Source: Gonocerus acuteangulatus
Taxonomy: Eukaryota > Arthropoda > Insecta > Hemiptera > Coreidae
DNA: 64,000 nucleotides
NCBI GenBank assembly: GCA_946811695.1
Contig: OX328132.1
Span: 92,592,400-92,656,399, forward strand
Reading direction: 5' to 3'
Numbering within the stretch: position 1 is the stretch's first letter; each line of letters opens with the position of its first letter. A model generated the notes under the pieces. It was given only the letters and a program-made list of their open reading frames with translations. It did no database searches and had not been told where the DNA came from. A program made the translations under genes and the position numbers. Below are positions 50,877-61,204 of the stretch, in pieces.

Positions 50877-50939
50877 CAAACAACTGCTTCAAAGTCCTAA
50901 TTAGTACACTAGTGTAATGATATTGAAGTGAAGCTTAAC

Positions 50940-51209
50940 TCAGGCCTCTTCTTCTCTATCTTCTTCTATAAAGGTTATTTCTTCAATCTCCTCACCTCGA
51001 ACTAATGTCCTCCCTAAATCTTTAATCGAATTCTGTGTAATTTCTGATGCATGGTCTAATACCACATTGTTCTCAAGATCATAACCCCTAACTATTCCAA
51101 TTATACTGAAACTTTGGTTTCTTAACTTTAACGATATTTTCTTTTTAGTTATGAGAGCTTTAAATAGTGATGGTGAACCACCAGGTGTAACATCAATTCC
51201 AAAGTTCAT
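50940..51209 (-). CDS. Divergent Sm/LSm-fold protein, single exon
   Basis: An 89-residue frame runs from ATG to TGA. KKKISLKLRNQSFSIIGIV with RGYDLENNVVLD is the Sm1 motif (G at strand 2, D-x-x-x-N at the strand 3 turn). LGRTLVRGEEI is the Sm2 motif (usual I/L-R-G-N). Known Sm/LSm proteins form heteroheptameric rings on snRNA or mRNA. By eye the closest relatives are SmG, SmD2 or SmB, and I cannot decide between them. Odd points: E replaces the usual N after RG in Sm2, and the tail is strongly acidic (EEIEEITFIEEDREEEA). No intron lies in the frame, so it could be a retrogene. The intact frame and nearby poly(A) signal suggest it is live. Confidence 0.72.
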   Translation of the reverse strand: MNFGIDVTPGGSPSLFKALITKKKISLKLRNQSFSIIGIVRGYDLENNVVLDHASEITQNSIKDLGRTLVRGEEIEEITFIEEDREEEA

Positions 51210-51420
51210 GTTAATTTTCTAAATTGACCCAGTTTACACGAATCCGAAACAACAAATACACACTAAAAAAAGTAAACAAACGGAAAGCGCGCGGTACCTT
51301 CTTCCGCGGCTTCTTGATCCTAAATCCAGTACTACCATAGAATATGTTAAACTTGTTATAAATAACACTAATTTTCGAAAAAATAATACTAAAAAAACTT
51401 TTATTGTTTTATTTTTCATT

Positions 51421-51780
51421 GTCTTTACATAAATATAAATATTATGGCCTATTTCTTTATTTATAACATATGAGCAGGGTGATTAGGTCGGGTAGAGATG
51501 TACTCTCCACAATTTTCACTTGCACTGGCCGTATTTTATAAATAATCAAATAGGCGTAAACAAAAGAAAAAAAATATAATAAAAATAGCAGTTCTTATAA
51601 AAGAAAAGTATTATTTTATTTTCCGAAAATTAATGTATTTTTTATTCTTTTTAATTCTTTTTTCTTGCGCACGAATACTTGCTTATATTTTATGGAATGC
51701 TTAGCCAGATCAGTTTTATTATCCTAATCATACACATTTTTCACGTGTCGTTCTATTCTCTTCCTGAGTAACTGCGACGA
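51421..51780. other. AT-rich stretch upstream of the Sm-like gene
   Basis: No coding or repeat structure recognised. A GC-richer piece at 51280-51310 (AAGCCGCGGAAGAAGGTACC on the minus strand) may be the 5' UTR or promoter of the Sm-like gene. Confidence 0.35.
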
Positions 51781-51784
51781 CTCT

Positions 51785-53230
51785 GCTATATCAGTCCAGG
51801 GCAACTAATGCTTAAAAACAGCTATAGGTGGATATTTTTGGAACACAATTTTGGACTTCGTAGCTTTGTTTGGGCTGGATAGGAGGTGAACATATCAAAA
51901 GTCCTCACCTGTAGCCTTTGTGTCGGGGGGCCGGGGGTTTCGAAGGTCCCATTTTTCAGGTTTTCACTTATATCTCGGAAACCCTGCGTCCTAGCGACAT
52001 GACTGTTCTGAAACAAATGAAAGTTGATTAAATTTCCTACTAGTTCTGTTCTATAAAGTTTTTCGACATATCTTTAGTTTTCGAAATATCCGCTCTTGAA
52101 AGTCTGTCATTTTGGGGAGAAACACTTTTGCCGCATATTTTTTCCCCGATTTGACGGGATAACTCTTCAACGATGAACACAAAAAATAAATAACGGTTAT
52201 AGGGTTGTAGAGCATAATATTCCCTTCAAGAATATATATAACTTTACTATTTTATGTATTTTCCTTCAAACGTGAAAACAGTTTTAGTGTTCATCGTGAT
52301 ATTTGGCCACAACTCTCGAACAATGAACCTTTTAATTTCTCACCATTTCCAGCCAATGTATTGTCCAAAATAATCTCCATTATGTAAGTATAGTGAGCAC
52401 TGGTCGAATAAATAGCACAAAATATATTATTTTGGGCCAACTGACCAGTTATTCATACTCAATTAGATAAGATATTGTGCATTATATTGGCAATGGTTTT
52501 GCTAAGACCATGTGAGTGCTTATATAACGTTTGAAAGAAAATACATGAAATAGTAAAGTGTTATATGTTATTGAAGCGAATGGAATGCTCTACAACCCCA
52601 TAGCCGACATTTATTTTTTGGGTTCATCGTTGAAGAGATATCCGGTCGAGAATAGAAGAAAGTGTATTTTTTCCCAAAATGACAGACTTTCAAGAGCGGA
52701 TATTTCGAAAACTGAAGATATCTAAAAAACCTTTATTGACGCAGGGTTTCCGAGATATAAGTGAAAACCCGAGAAATGGAACCTTCTAAACCCCCCCTCC
52801 CCCGGCACAAAAGCTACGTACGAGGACTTTTGATATGTTGACTTCCTAACTAGCCGAAACAAAGTTATGAAGTTACAAATCGTGTTCCAAACATTTCCAT
52901 CTATAATTCTTAGTTTCCTGGACTATTAGTCGCTAAATTTCTGATTTCACGATGAACACTGAAATTATTTTTACGTTTGAAGGAAAATACATAAAATATC
53001 AAAGTAATATATATTATTGAAGAGAATACAATACTCTACAACCCTATAACCGTTATTTATTTTTTGGGTTCATCGTTGAAGATTTATCCCGTCAAAACGG
53101 GGGAAAAATATGCGGAAAAAGTGTTTTCCCCCAAAATGATAGACTTTCAAGAACGGATATTTTGAAAACTAAAGATATCTCGAAAAACTTTATTGAATAG
53201 AACTTGTAGGAAATTTAATCAGCTAGAATT
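51785..53230. mobile_element. Composite foldback element, about 1.45 kb
   Basis: Segment 51785-52310 is repeated inverted as 52690-52930 and 52945-53220. Shared blocks include GATATTTCGAAAAC/GTTTTCGAAATATC, TAACGGTTATAGGGTTGTAG and TGTATTTTCCTTCAAACGT. No coding capacity. Ends not precisely placed. Confidence 0.65.
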
Positions 53231-53569
53231 CGAGTGTAATTATTTTTTACGTTGTTGTTGTAACATCGTGTAATTTTTCCCACATCCTTGTAAATATATT
53301 TTATTTTATTCGATAAAACTGGTTTGTAGTTAAATGTATAACATTTTTGTCTATCTAGTTTAGAACTTTTAAAAGAGCTGTCATTCGTCTAATTTACTTT
53401 TAAAATAATTTTGCTTTGCGTCTTATTTTTTTTCTGGGATTCTATTTTCTAGATGGGATTGTCCTTCTAGTTTAGAACTTTTAAAAGAGCTATCATAAGT
53501 CATTGTACTTTGTTTAAAAATATGGTCGTTATTAGCTACTACCATGGGAGTAGAATAGAATAGAATAAA

Positions 53570-54290
53570 ATTTTATTTTTTAAAGATTTACAATCTTGTA
53601 CAAATCATACATATATAAATAAAAAAATAACATTTCACCCACATGAGTCCGGTTAATCATAACTCTACAATTACTTGTAATAAAAAAACAAAAACAAAAA
53701 TAACTAAATAATGATACTTCATTGCGTTTCAAATTATTTATCTTTACATTTTCAATAAAACCACAAAAAATGAGAAGAATAACAAAAGAACAAAGCAAAA
53801 AAAAAAAGAAAACAACCTTTATGAATAGTAGAAGAAAATAAATGAAAAAACAAAACAAAAAAAAACAATTAATTGAACTGGCCATAGTCATAGAACTGGA
53901 TTGTTAAGTGGATCATCATTGTTTAAAGAATTGAGTGAATTGGATGCTGACATAATGAAGCAGTAGATCTTGTTGAGTTTGTCGGCGTTATCTATTTCAA
54001 GTATTTCTTGTATTTTATGGATACCACTTGGAGCAGAGAGAAATGGTCTTAAATATTTGTGTCGGTTTTCTATTAGATTTTCACAGTACAGAAGGAAGTG
54101 TAACAGGCTGTTAGAGATAACTTGATTACAAAAAATGCAGGTTTCCTGAGCTTTTAAGAATAAAGTTTTGTTTTTTGTGCAGAGCTTAATAAATTCGGAA
54201 CTTGCAACTCTCAGCTGACTTACTGCTCTTAGCTTATTTATGTTAGTTCTATACATCAAATAGGACTCTGGGCTGGAAATATTGAAGCTG
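53570..54290 (-). mobile_element. LINE 3' fragment with zinc-knuckle-like C-terminus
   Basis: Minus strand: NKLRAVSQLRVASSEFIKLC and ETCIFCNQVISNSLLHFLLY, a C-x2-C...H...C pattern as at the C-terminus of several LINE reverse transcriptases, then ENRHKYLRPFL. The 3' end carries (ATTCT)n near 53560. The 5' side is cut by a MITE at 54294. Confidence 0.6.
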
Positions 54291-54293
54291 GAC

Positions 54294-54547
54294 CATGGGA
54301 GTATATAGAAAATAATTTCGGGATGGGCTGCGACCATTTCCGGGGTATGGAATACTAAAAATTTACAACTTTTAATAGTTTTAGGCAACTAAAACGCTAT
54401 TACAATATAAATAAAATATTTTTTATGAACTAAGTGATCTTATTTAATTTATTTTTAAGGGTTTTGCGACAAGTTTTTACCATCAAATCAAAATTTCGGG
54501 AGGGGCTGCAGCCCCCTCAGCCCCCCCCCCCCTTATATACGCCTGTG
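54294..54547. mobile_element. hAT-type MITE, family 2, copy 2
   Basis: Ends CATGGGAGTATATA and TATATACGCCTGTG, interior like copy 1 (TTTCGGGAGGGGCTGCAGCC). The target duplication is not clear. Confidence 0.8.
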
Positions 54548-54565
54548 AGGGTAACAGATAAAATG

Positions 54566-54650
54566 TCCGACTCGCAAGAACTGCGTCATCTTAGCGCGGT
54601 TGCGATCTTATCTGTAGTGCTGTTAGTAAAGGAATAGTAGCAGTTATTGG
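54566..54650 (+). repeat. Hairpin repeat family H, copy 4
   Basis: GACTCGCAAGAACTGCGTCA, TCTTAGCGCGGTTGCGATC, then GTAAAGGAATAGTAGCAGTT. Confidence 0.7.
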
Positions 54651-54696
54651 TGGGGTTAATCTTTCCTGAATGAAGGAATCTTTTTTTCTACGTTTA

Positions 54697-54850
54697 GGAA
54701 CCTATAAAACGAGTACCTGCCAGCATAGCAACTCAAAAACGTAAGCGTTACGATTTTTTTTTTTTTTTGCGCGCGAATTTCGCTACAAAAAGCATCTTCC
54801 AGTGGAGGGGTTCTGCTGGATTAACGAACTTAACCGAGGGGGGAAGGAAC
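54697..54850 (+). repeat. Dispersed repeat, family D, copy 1
   Basis: CCTATAAAACGAGTAC, ACTCAAAAACGTAAGCGTTA and CATCTTCCAGTGG recur at 63758-63905. Confidence 0.65.
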
Positions 54851-54904
54851 CGCGCTCAAATTTGTTATAGAATTTTTAGTCTTTTTTAGCGCGGTTTTCA
54901 AGCA

Positions 54905-55509
54905 AACTAGTATTATACATTTTTTTACACCAAAAATAATAGCAGATTTAAAATCAGCACCCCAAGAAACCCTAACGTGGTGAATAATATTGAAAACAAA
55001 AAATAATGATTTTTCCCAGTCTGGAAGAGAATAAAAATTTGTAAGCGAAAAAGTAATGTGACGTTTTGAAATTCAATGTCTCCCCTTGAGATAATCCGAT
55101 TTTTACGTCATTGAAATCTTTCAAAAGAAGAAAAACTCCTTTTTCTAACCAAATAAATGACTATTGTATTATCTCAAAAGGTACTTGAAAAATGGTTATC
55201 CAAAACTTGGAAACGCCCCGATTGGAAGGATAAGTGTCATATTGAGGCCTTTACGAACGTTTCACATGTTTTTTGTGGCTAGTGTCGCAATTATAGCTAC
55301 ACAGGCGACTTTGCGAGGATCCATTATTAACAAAACGCTTCTGTCACGGAGATCACAATGCATACTGAAGAAAAGTAATGACATTAAAAATGATCCGTGG
55401 AATGACGGTGTAAGGTGTACATTGTAATGATGATATGGAATGACGAGAGTTGAATAGGAATGACATTACTGATAATGTCATTATTACTGACCGTGTAGGG
55501 GCCGCTTTA
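54905..55509 (+). mobile_element. TIR element family T, second copy (right part)
   Basis: Interior block inverted relative to 43070-43385, then AT-rich sequence with repeated GTCATTAC/GTAATGAC words. It ends TGACCGTGTAGGGGCCGCT at 55509, followed by TTA. The left end was not found. Confidence 0.55.
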
Positions 55510-55516
55510 GGACCGT

Positions 55517-55565
55517 TAGAGCCATAAAGCTCGCAAAATGACAACTTGACATTTGATAATATTAA
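55517..55565 (+). repeat. Family B fragment
   Basis: GAGCCATAAAGCTCGCAAAA and TGACATTTGATAATATTAAA, as at 2583. Confidence 0.55.
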
Positions 55566-55723
55566 ACTCAAACAAGCTCATGAAATAGTTCCTCTTTTTT
55601 TGCCTCTGTTTACCTCAGTTATTAATTTTTTGTTATGTTGTATGCCTTATTTTTTAATTGGTTACTGTTATTTTGATTGGATTTTTTTCCAATAAAACAA
55701 GGCTAGTTAATGAGAAGCAGGTT

Positions 55724-55957
55724 CAGGTGTATATAGAATATAATTTCCGGGGGGGGGGGCTGAGAGGATGTTGGGGGTATGGAATACTAACAATCTACAC
55801 CTTGGAATAGTTGGACAATTAAAACACTATTACACCCAAAAGAATTTTTTTTTTCTGGTCTGAGTGATCTTTTTGTTTTGTGTTTTGACACATTTTTACC
55901 GATTGGGGGGGCGGGGGGTGCAGCCCTCTAAGCCCCCCTTCCTTATATACGCTCATG
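55724..55957. mobile_element. hAT-type MITE, family 2, copy 3
   Basis: Left CAGGTGTATATAGAATATAA, right TATATACGCTCATG, with G- and C-runs inside. Flanking GCAGGTTC and GCATGTTT may be a decayed duplication. Confidence 0.7.
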
Positions 55958-55989
55958 CATGTTTGTATTTTGTATTTATAGAGCTTTGC

Positions 55990-56135
55990 TTTAGAATGAG
56001 AGCCGGATTGTGTAATTTCCGCTTCTGTGTAAGCTAGCTACTGTCGGTTTCCCTGACACCTTAATATCACTTTTATTCGAGATGTTCGAGAGGATTTTGA
56101 CAATTTCCACGAGATAGATAAAAAATACAAAAAGC
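55990..56135 (+). repeat. Family B copy
   Basis: TGTGTAATTTCCGCTTCTGT, CTACTGTCGGTTTCCCTGAC and CGAGATGTTCGAGAGGATTT; the inverted copy at 61733-61880 matches closely. Confidence 0.7.
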
Positions 56136-56219
56136 TTCACATTTTCGCCTACTGATCTTGATGAATAAAATATAATAAAAATTACGACTGTTATTGGCAA
56201 ATAACTACTTTGGCTCAGG

Positions 56220-56359
56220 AGTAACCCCCCCCCTCCAGATGGACCGATTTTGTTGGTTAATGAACTCGATCAATCGTTTGATAGGGGAATACTATGTGCC
56301 AAGTTTCGTGGCAAAAAAAACAAAAACTCTGGCCTGTATCGTGTTAACGGACACATATA

Positions 56360-56426
<67 letters not shown>

Positions 56427-56600
56427 GTATATAGATATATATAAATTTTAACTGGGGTCATTTTTGGTGTCTACTAGGTAGGAGCGATAGAGATTCGAAG
56501 AATTTTTTTAAAAATTCCGTCATGAGTGCAACCTCAAGAGCTACTTTCCTTCGGAGGAATGTGCTAAAAAAAAGTTTATTTCTTTCTAAGCTTTTCAAAT
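56220..56600 (+). repeat. Dispersed repeat, family C, with internal (TA)n
   Basis: ATGGACCGATTTTGTTGGTT, CCAAGTTTCGTGGCAAAAAA and GTGTTAACGGACACATATAT, then (TA)n (56364-56425), then GGGGTCATTTTTGGTGTCTA and TTCCGTCATGAGTGCAACCT. Same order as the inverted copy at 21.41-21.70 kb. Confidence 0.75.
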
Positions 56601-56606
56601 GCTAGG

Positions 56607-56665
56607 GCTATGAATGGAACCGCGCTAAGATGATGCAGTTCCTGTCAGAGACAGGAGTCAGACAT
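56607..56665 (-). repeat. Hairpin repeat family H, copy 5
   Basis: Minus strand: CAGGAACTGCATCATCTTAG, CGCGGTTCCATTCATAGCCC, then TAG. About 150 bp before the CFAP57 start codon. Confidence 0.7.
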
Positions 56666-56809
56666 TTATAGGGTGGATAAAACGGATATCCTCCCAATAA
56701 AAAGAATAGAAACAGCATAAAGTAGTACGGATTACACGCCATTCGATTGTTACCATAGTAACGGGTTTCAACAGCTTATTTCGGGATAAACTATTAGCTT
56801 GCGATCCCA

Positions 56810-57036
56810 ATGTCACAGGCTAATGGAGAATATGAAATACCCCAAATTGAACCAGCTCTATTTTACGGCTTATCAACCAATATTGTGGGTAATGTGCATT
56901 TCTTGAGCGATTCTCTACTTCTTCACCCAGCAGGGAAGATCTTGATAATTGAAAATTTGAGGGATGGTAGCCAAAAGTTTATCAAGGTCCCTCCATCGAG
57001 GAAAGAAATCTCTATAATTACAATCAGTTCAAATAG
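56810..57036 (+). CDS. CFAP57: CFAP57-like coding exon 1
   Basis: The ATG at 56810 is chosen because it precedes the conserved FYGL segment and the upstream frame closes quickly. It encodes 75 codons plus two bases. The donor is AAATAG/GTGAGC. Confidence 0.85.
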
Positions 57037-58872
57037 GTGAGCTTTTACTTATATTGAAAATTTGATTGTACGTTACGTACATGTCTATAAATGCACTGCT
57101 TTTTTTTTTTTTTTTGTTTAAAGAAAAGAGAATAAACCTACTTTTTTAGCGCGATAGACATTCAAAACCCACGTAAGGTAGTAATTTGTTCAAGCTACTT
57201 TGTTTACCAAGAGAGTCCCACATATCATAAAGATCAATGGAAAATGAATTTTACTACGGGGTTGTCAAGAAATTTCAAATGACAGACGTAGTCGAAAATA
57301 ATATTTTCTTAAAGCGAGAAAGCAATTCATTGCATTAAGAGTGTAACGCTAAGAGTGCATTAGAAAACACGTTTACTAAATGAAATATTCATTAATTGGA
57401 TTTACAATTTCCATTCATACTGCGAATAACTGCTTTATGAACTAACAATTACAGTTATTTATTTTAAATTAACGATTATTTGAAATAATTAAATAGCTTT
57501 ATTTCAATTTTTGTCATGTGCACATGGGGGGGGGGGGAGGTATGGAATACTAACAACCTAGAACTTGGAATAGTAAGCCAACTAAAACGGTATTGAACTA
57601 AAAAAAAATTTTTTTAATCTAAGCGATCTTGTTTAATTTATTTTCGAGGTTTTTATAGCACATTTTTAAAGATTAAATCAAAATTTCGGGGGGCTGCAGC
57701 CCCCCTCCTTATACACGCCAATTCTGTTGCATGCAATTAAAAACATTGGTTTCAACGATTAACCGGCTCACATGAACTGCGCCATCTTGGCGCGTTTCCT
57801 TTCTTATCCCTAGTGACATTTTTAAAGGAATAGAAACAGTTATTGGTTGTTTTGATAATTTATGATAAATGTAAAGATCTTAAATAAAGGGGGGGGGGGA
57901 TTACCAGTTTTCTGTACATCTTGGCGACTAAAATGTCGTTTTTCTTGGAGATTGGAGTGTTTGTATTTTTCTAAAAATATCCAAGTATTTTTTCGAAATG
58001 ACACTAGGACTAAGAACGTTACGGACACGCGCCAAGATGACGCAGTTTCTGCGAGTAGGGCATTTTAATGTTTTTAAGTCCACCAGAGATGCAAAAGTGC
58101 CCAGAAATTACGAAGCAGAGGGCATTTTTGAAACCGTGATGCACCATTCTGATTCTTTTTTTAACTATCCCTCTCCAAAAGAACAGAATAAATACATAAA
58201 TTTCTTGTAGTGTAAAGTTTTATACATATTATCCGTATTACTTTTTAAAAGTAACCCAATTTTGAATAGCATTGCTGGGAGTTTTATGGGGAAAAATACG
58301 TGGTTATTTTTACACAAAAAACCTAAGCTTCAGCGAATTTATTACTTTTCGACTTTCAATAAATGAGGAGGAGAAATACGAATACAATTGGGAATCAAGC
58401 GCTCTCTATATGGACCTATGGGGCTAAATACTTAGAGGAGTTTTGTGTATATAAATACATAAAAAAGATTAGTTTTATTTATATAAATTAAAAATAGATG
58501 TAAGAAATATGGATGTCCTGGTGAGGCTCATTCACCTTTCCTACTCGCCCCTTTGTCATCAAGATTAGTGAGTGGTATATGAAACATATTATATTTTATT
58601 TTTGTAGAAAATATGTTGTTGTTGGTGAAAAATGTGACCGGCCAACGCTCTCGGTGTACGACGTTACGTCATTGAAAAGATTGAAGCTACTTGGAGTTCC
58701 TATAAACGATTCAACAGCAAATGATTGGGCAAGTATTGCCTTCATGCAAGACCATGAACATATTGTCGGTGTCACTGGCCAGCCTGACTGGAACTACCTG
58801 ATATACGAATGGCGAAGAGGAAAAGTCCTGTCATTCGGGGCTGCTTCTCAGCGTGGCCTAAAGGTTTCACAG
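56810..58872 (+). CDS. CFAP57: Cilia- and flagella-associated protein 57-like (WD-repeat), first two coding exons
   Basis: CFAP57 (WDR65) is a WD-repeat axonemal protein needed for inner-arm dynein docking in motile cilia and sperm flagella. Two exons (56810-57036 and 58608-58872) join at AATAG/GTGAGC and TTTGTAG/AAAATA to give 164 residues. FYGLSTNIVGNVHFLSDSLL matches the vertebrate start (VFGLRTHVSNNIFYFDEQTI). ISSNRKYVVVGEK plus LSVYDVTSLKRLKLLGVP is the first WD blade, and WNYLIYEWRRGKVLSFGA matches human LVYWLWEKQKVMAI. The rest must lie to the right; I found no third exon before 64000. The intron holds a MITE and two hairpin repeats. Confidence 0.85.
57517..57722. mobile_element. hAT-type MITE, family 2, copy 4 (decayed)
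   Basis: A G-run, TATGGAATACTAACAACC, AACTTGGAATAGTAAGCCAA and GGGGCTGCAGCCCCCC match the family. The left end has lost the GGGCGTATATA motif. It lies in CFAP57 intron 1. Confidence 0.65.
57768..57860 (+). repeat. Hairpin repeat family H, copy 6
   Basis: GCTCACATGAACTGCGCCAT, CTTGGCGCGTTTCC, then TATCCCTAGTGACATTT and GGAATAGAAACAGTTATTGG. Confidence 0.7.
57990..58063 (-). repeat. Hairpin repeat family H, copy 7
   Basis: Minus strand: CTACTCGCAGAAACTGCGTC, ATCTTGGCGCGTGTCC, then AGTCCTAGTGTCATTTC. Lies 135 bp from copy 6 in opposite orientation. Confidence 0.7.
58608..58872 (+). CDS. CFAP57: CFAP57-like coding exon 2
   Basis: The acceptor is TTTTTGTAG and the donor CACAG/GTAGGG. It has one base completing AGA from exon 1, then 88 codons, ending in phase 0. 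It contains CDRPTLSVYDVTSLKRLKLL and ASIAFMQDHEHIVGVTGQPD. Confidence 0.87.
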
Positions 58873-58889
58873 GTAGGGTTGACGATAAC

Positions 58890-59436
58890 TCTGTTCATCA
58901 AATATTTATGAAACTCCATTCATTTACGCAAGTCCTCCAACAGACTAATGATACGGCGCGCCGCGGCGATTAATATCCGCTCTTCAATATTTCAATATAT
59001 TTTTCATATACCTTTAATACAAGTTTTTATTAAATAGATTATTACAATTTAACTGTAAGTGGGGAATACATTACCAAAGAGACTTTTCCATTCTACCAGA
59101 ACTTTAGATTTCGACGAATCTTAGTATTCTCCCTCTTTTCGTCCCATCTGTCTTGTCTGTGCGGTATATTGTTAACTTAAAGATGAATACCACTTAGATT
59201 TACAACTATTTACGGCTTTTTAATAGGTAAGCGTGCCACAACCAGTTAGTGCGCAAATAAGTAACAATGTACCTTTAACCCATTTGACTCAAGATAGCGC
59301 ATGGTAAAGTGGTTTAGTACAACAAATGACATTATATCTTATGGTCTTTTAGTTGGTTTTTTTTATAGCATAAAATTAACAACTTTTTTATATAATTTGT
59401 TGTTTATAATTTAATTCGATTGAAACTTATTTATTA
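58890..59436. other. CFAP57 intron 2, start; nothing recognised
   Basis: AT-rich with no coding or repeat signal apart from GGCGCGCCGCGGCG near 58956. Confidence 0.4.
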
Positions 59437-59446
59437 GTGATTGGTT

Positions 59447-59857
59447 TTTTTTTTTTTTTTTCTTTTATACGGCGCATCTACATCTAGGTCATTAGCGCTG
59501 AAATCCAGGGTGCAGCGAGGAATTTTCCCCGTGAGCCCTGAGATCACAAAATCATGAGTTATATAAATTTATTTAGAAATAGGACATATATCTATTCATT
59601 TTAAACCACAAACACACAACATAATGAACTATACATTAAATAGGAAGATTGGACACACTCTAAATATAGTTTAAGGGGTATTTTTTTTTAACGGCGCATC
59701 GACAAATCGGGGACATTAGCGCCGACACCCAGGGTGCAGCGAGGAGTTTTCTCAGGGAGCCATGAGATGAGAAAATTCCTGCCGGAGGTGGGAATCGAAC
59801 CCACCATCTCCCGCTTATGAATCCAAGGCGCTAGCCACTAGACCACGGGAGACCCCT
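59447..59857 (-). mobile_element. Compound SINE (family 1) with transduced 3' flank and second partial SINE
   Basis: One insertion flanked by a perfect 10-bp duplication GTGATTGGTT (59437-59446 and 59858-59867). Minus-strand order: complete SINE with A and B boxes (59857-59691), short A-tail (59690-59681), about 135 bp identical in kind to the flank of the SINE at 5.8 kb (59680-59547), an 80-bp SINE 3' part (59546-59470), and a second A-tail (59468-59447). The transduced segment is nearly identical to 5670-5803. Confidence 0.85.
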
Positions 59858-59993
59858 GTGATTGGTTGCTATTAGCAGATCTGTTATTTTTTAGCAGTTA
59901 ATCGCCATTAGCGTTAGCAGGTTACTGCTAACGGCTAGAAATAACAGATACTGTAGTTAGCAGTTTAGTAGCCACTGGCAAAACTCTACAATC

Positions 59994-60295
59994 GTAATCG
60001 TAGCAGGTAGCAGTTAGAACTATCGAATCTCTTTCTCCGTACCGATTACGTTTTCCTCCGAGCTCCTAACCTGCTAATTAATCTCTACGCAATCGCCGTA
60101 GCAGATAGCAGTTAGAAATTAGGTCTATCGATTATCTTTCTCCGTACTGATTACCTTTTCCTCCGAGCTGCTATCCTGCTAATTTTATCACTACGCAATC
60201 GTCGTAGCAGTTAGCAGTTAGCACTACCGATTCCCTTTCTCTGTGCCGGCAACCTTGTCCCTCGAGCTGCTAACCAGCTAATTTAATCTCTTCGC
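59994..60295 (+). repeat. Minisatellite, unit about 107 bp, three copies
   Basis: Each unit has CGTAGCAGWTAGCAGTTAG, TCTTTCTCCGTACYGATTAC and CCTCCGAGCTGCTA. Units start near 59990, 60092 and 60199. TAGCAGTTAGCAG words also flank it at 59870-59975 and 60815-60890. Confidence 0.75.
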
Positions 60296-60299
60296 TTTG

Positions 60300-60810
60300 T
60301 AACTAAAGCGCAAAGAATAAAGAATTTACACATGATAACTGTTGAATGTTAGGGATAACAAAATTAATAAAATAGAAATACTCGAGCATAAATATAATAA
60401 TTATTAATAAAATAAAATAAACATTTAAAATGAATCCAGAACAATGAATATTAAAATTTCTTAGAAGATATTAAAGCAGTACATTTGTGCGTTTAATAAT
60501 TTTACAAAAATAGGGTACTTTCGAAAAATCACAAATTAAAAAAGGAACACAATGTAAAAACATTAAAACGATCAAAACTTTATCTACTACAGAAAACAAA
60601 GTATCTATAAATAGGTTTCTACAAAAACAATTTTTGGTTACAAAAAATTAAAATGAAAGAAAACAATTCTTCACAAATTTTACAAAACATCACTAATTCC
60701 GCGTTATTTTAATTTTGATTGATGAATATTGTGCTCGTGCAACCAGCATTTTCGGTGAATGCCATACAGTAGTAGGTAGGTACCTACTTCCTAACATTCT
60801 CTGAAACTGT
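60300..60810. other. AT-rich stretch, nothing recognised
   Basis: No open frame or repeat structure that I could support. Confidence 0.4.
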
Positions 60811-60971
60811 TCGATAAGTATTAGCAGTTAGCAGTTGTATCTGATATTTCTAACTGCTAATCATTATTAGCATTAGCAGTTTGAACAGTTAACAGAAAAT
60901 AGGGCTATTGATGGTATTTATGAACTCAAAGTTCAAATTGAGATGTTTAAACCAAATATTAAACAATTAGG

Positions 60972-61135
60972 GGGCTCTCCCGTGGTCTAGTGGCTAGCGC
61001 CTTAGATCCATAAGCGGGAGATGGTGGGTTCGATCCCCACCGGCGGCAGGTATTTTCTCATCCCAGGGCTCGCTGAGAAAATTCCTGGCTGCACCCTGGA
61101 TGTCGGCGCTAATGGCCCTGATTTGTCGAATGGCC

Positions 61136-61200
<65 letters not shown>
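60972..61200 (+). mobile_element. tRNA-derived SINE, family 1, young-looking copy
   Basis: Head CTCTCCCGTGGTCTAGTGGC with A box, B box GGTTCGATCCC, body with CACCCTGGATGTCGGCGC, then about 60 consecutive A residues. Duplication AATTAGG at 60965-60971 and 61201-61207. The long pure tail and intact boxes suggest recent insertion. Confidence 0.93.
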
Positions 61201-61204
<4 letters not shown>

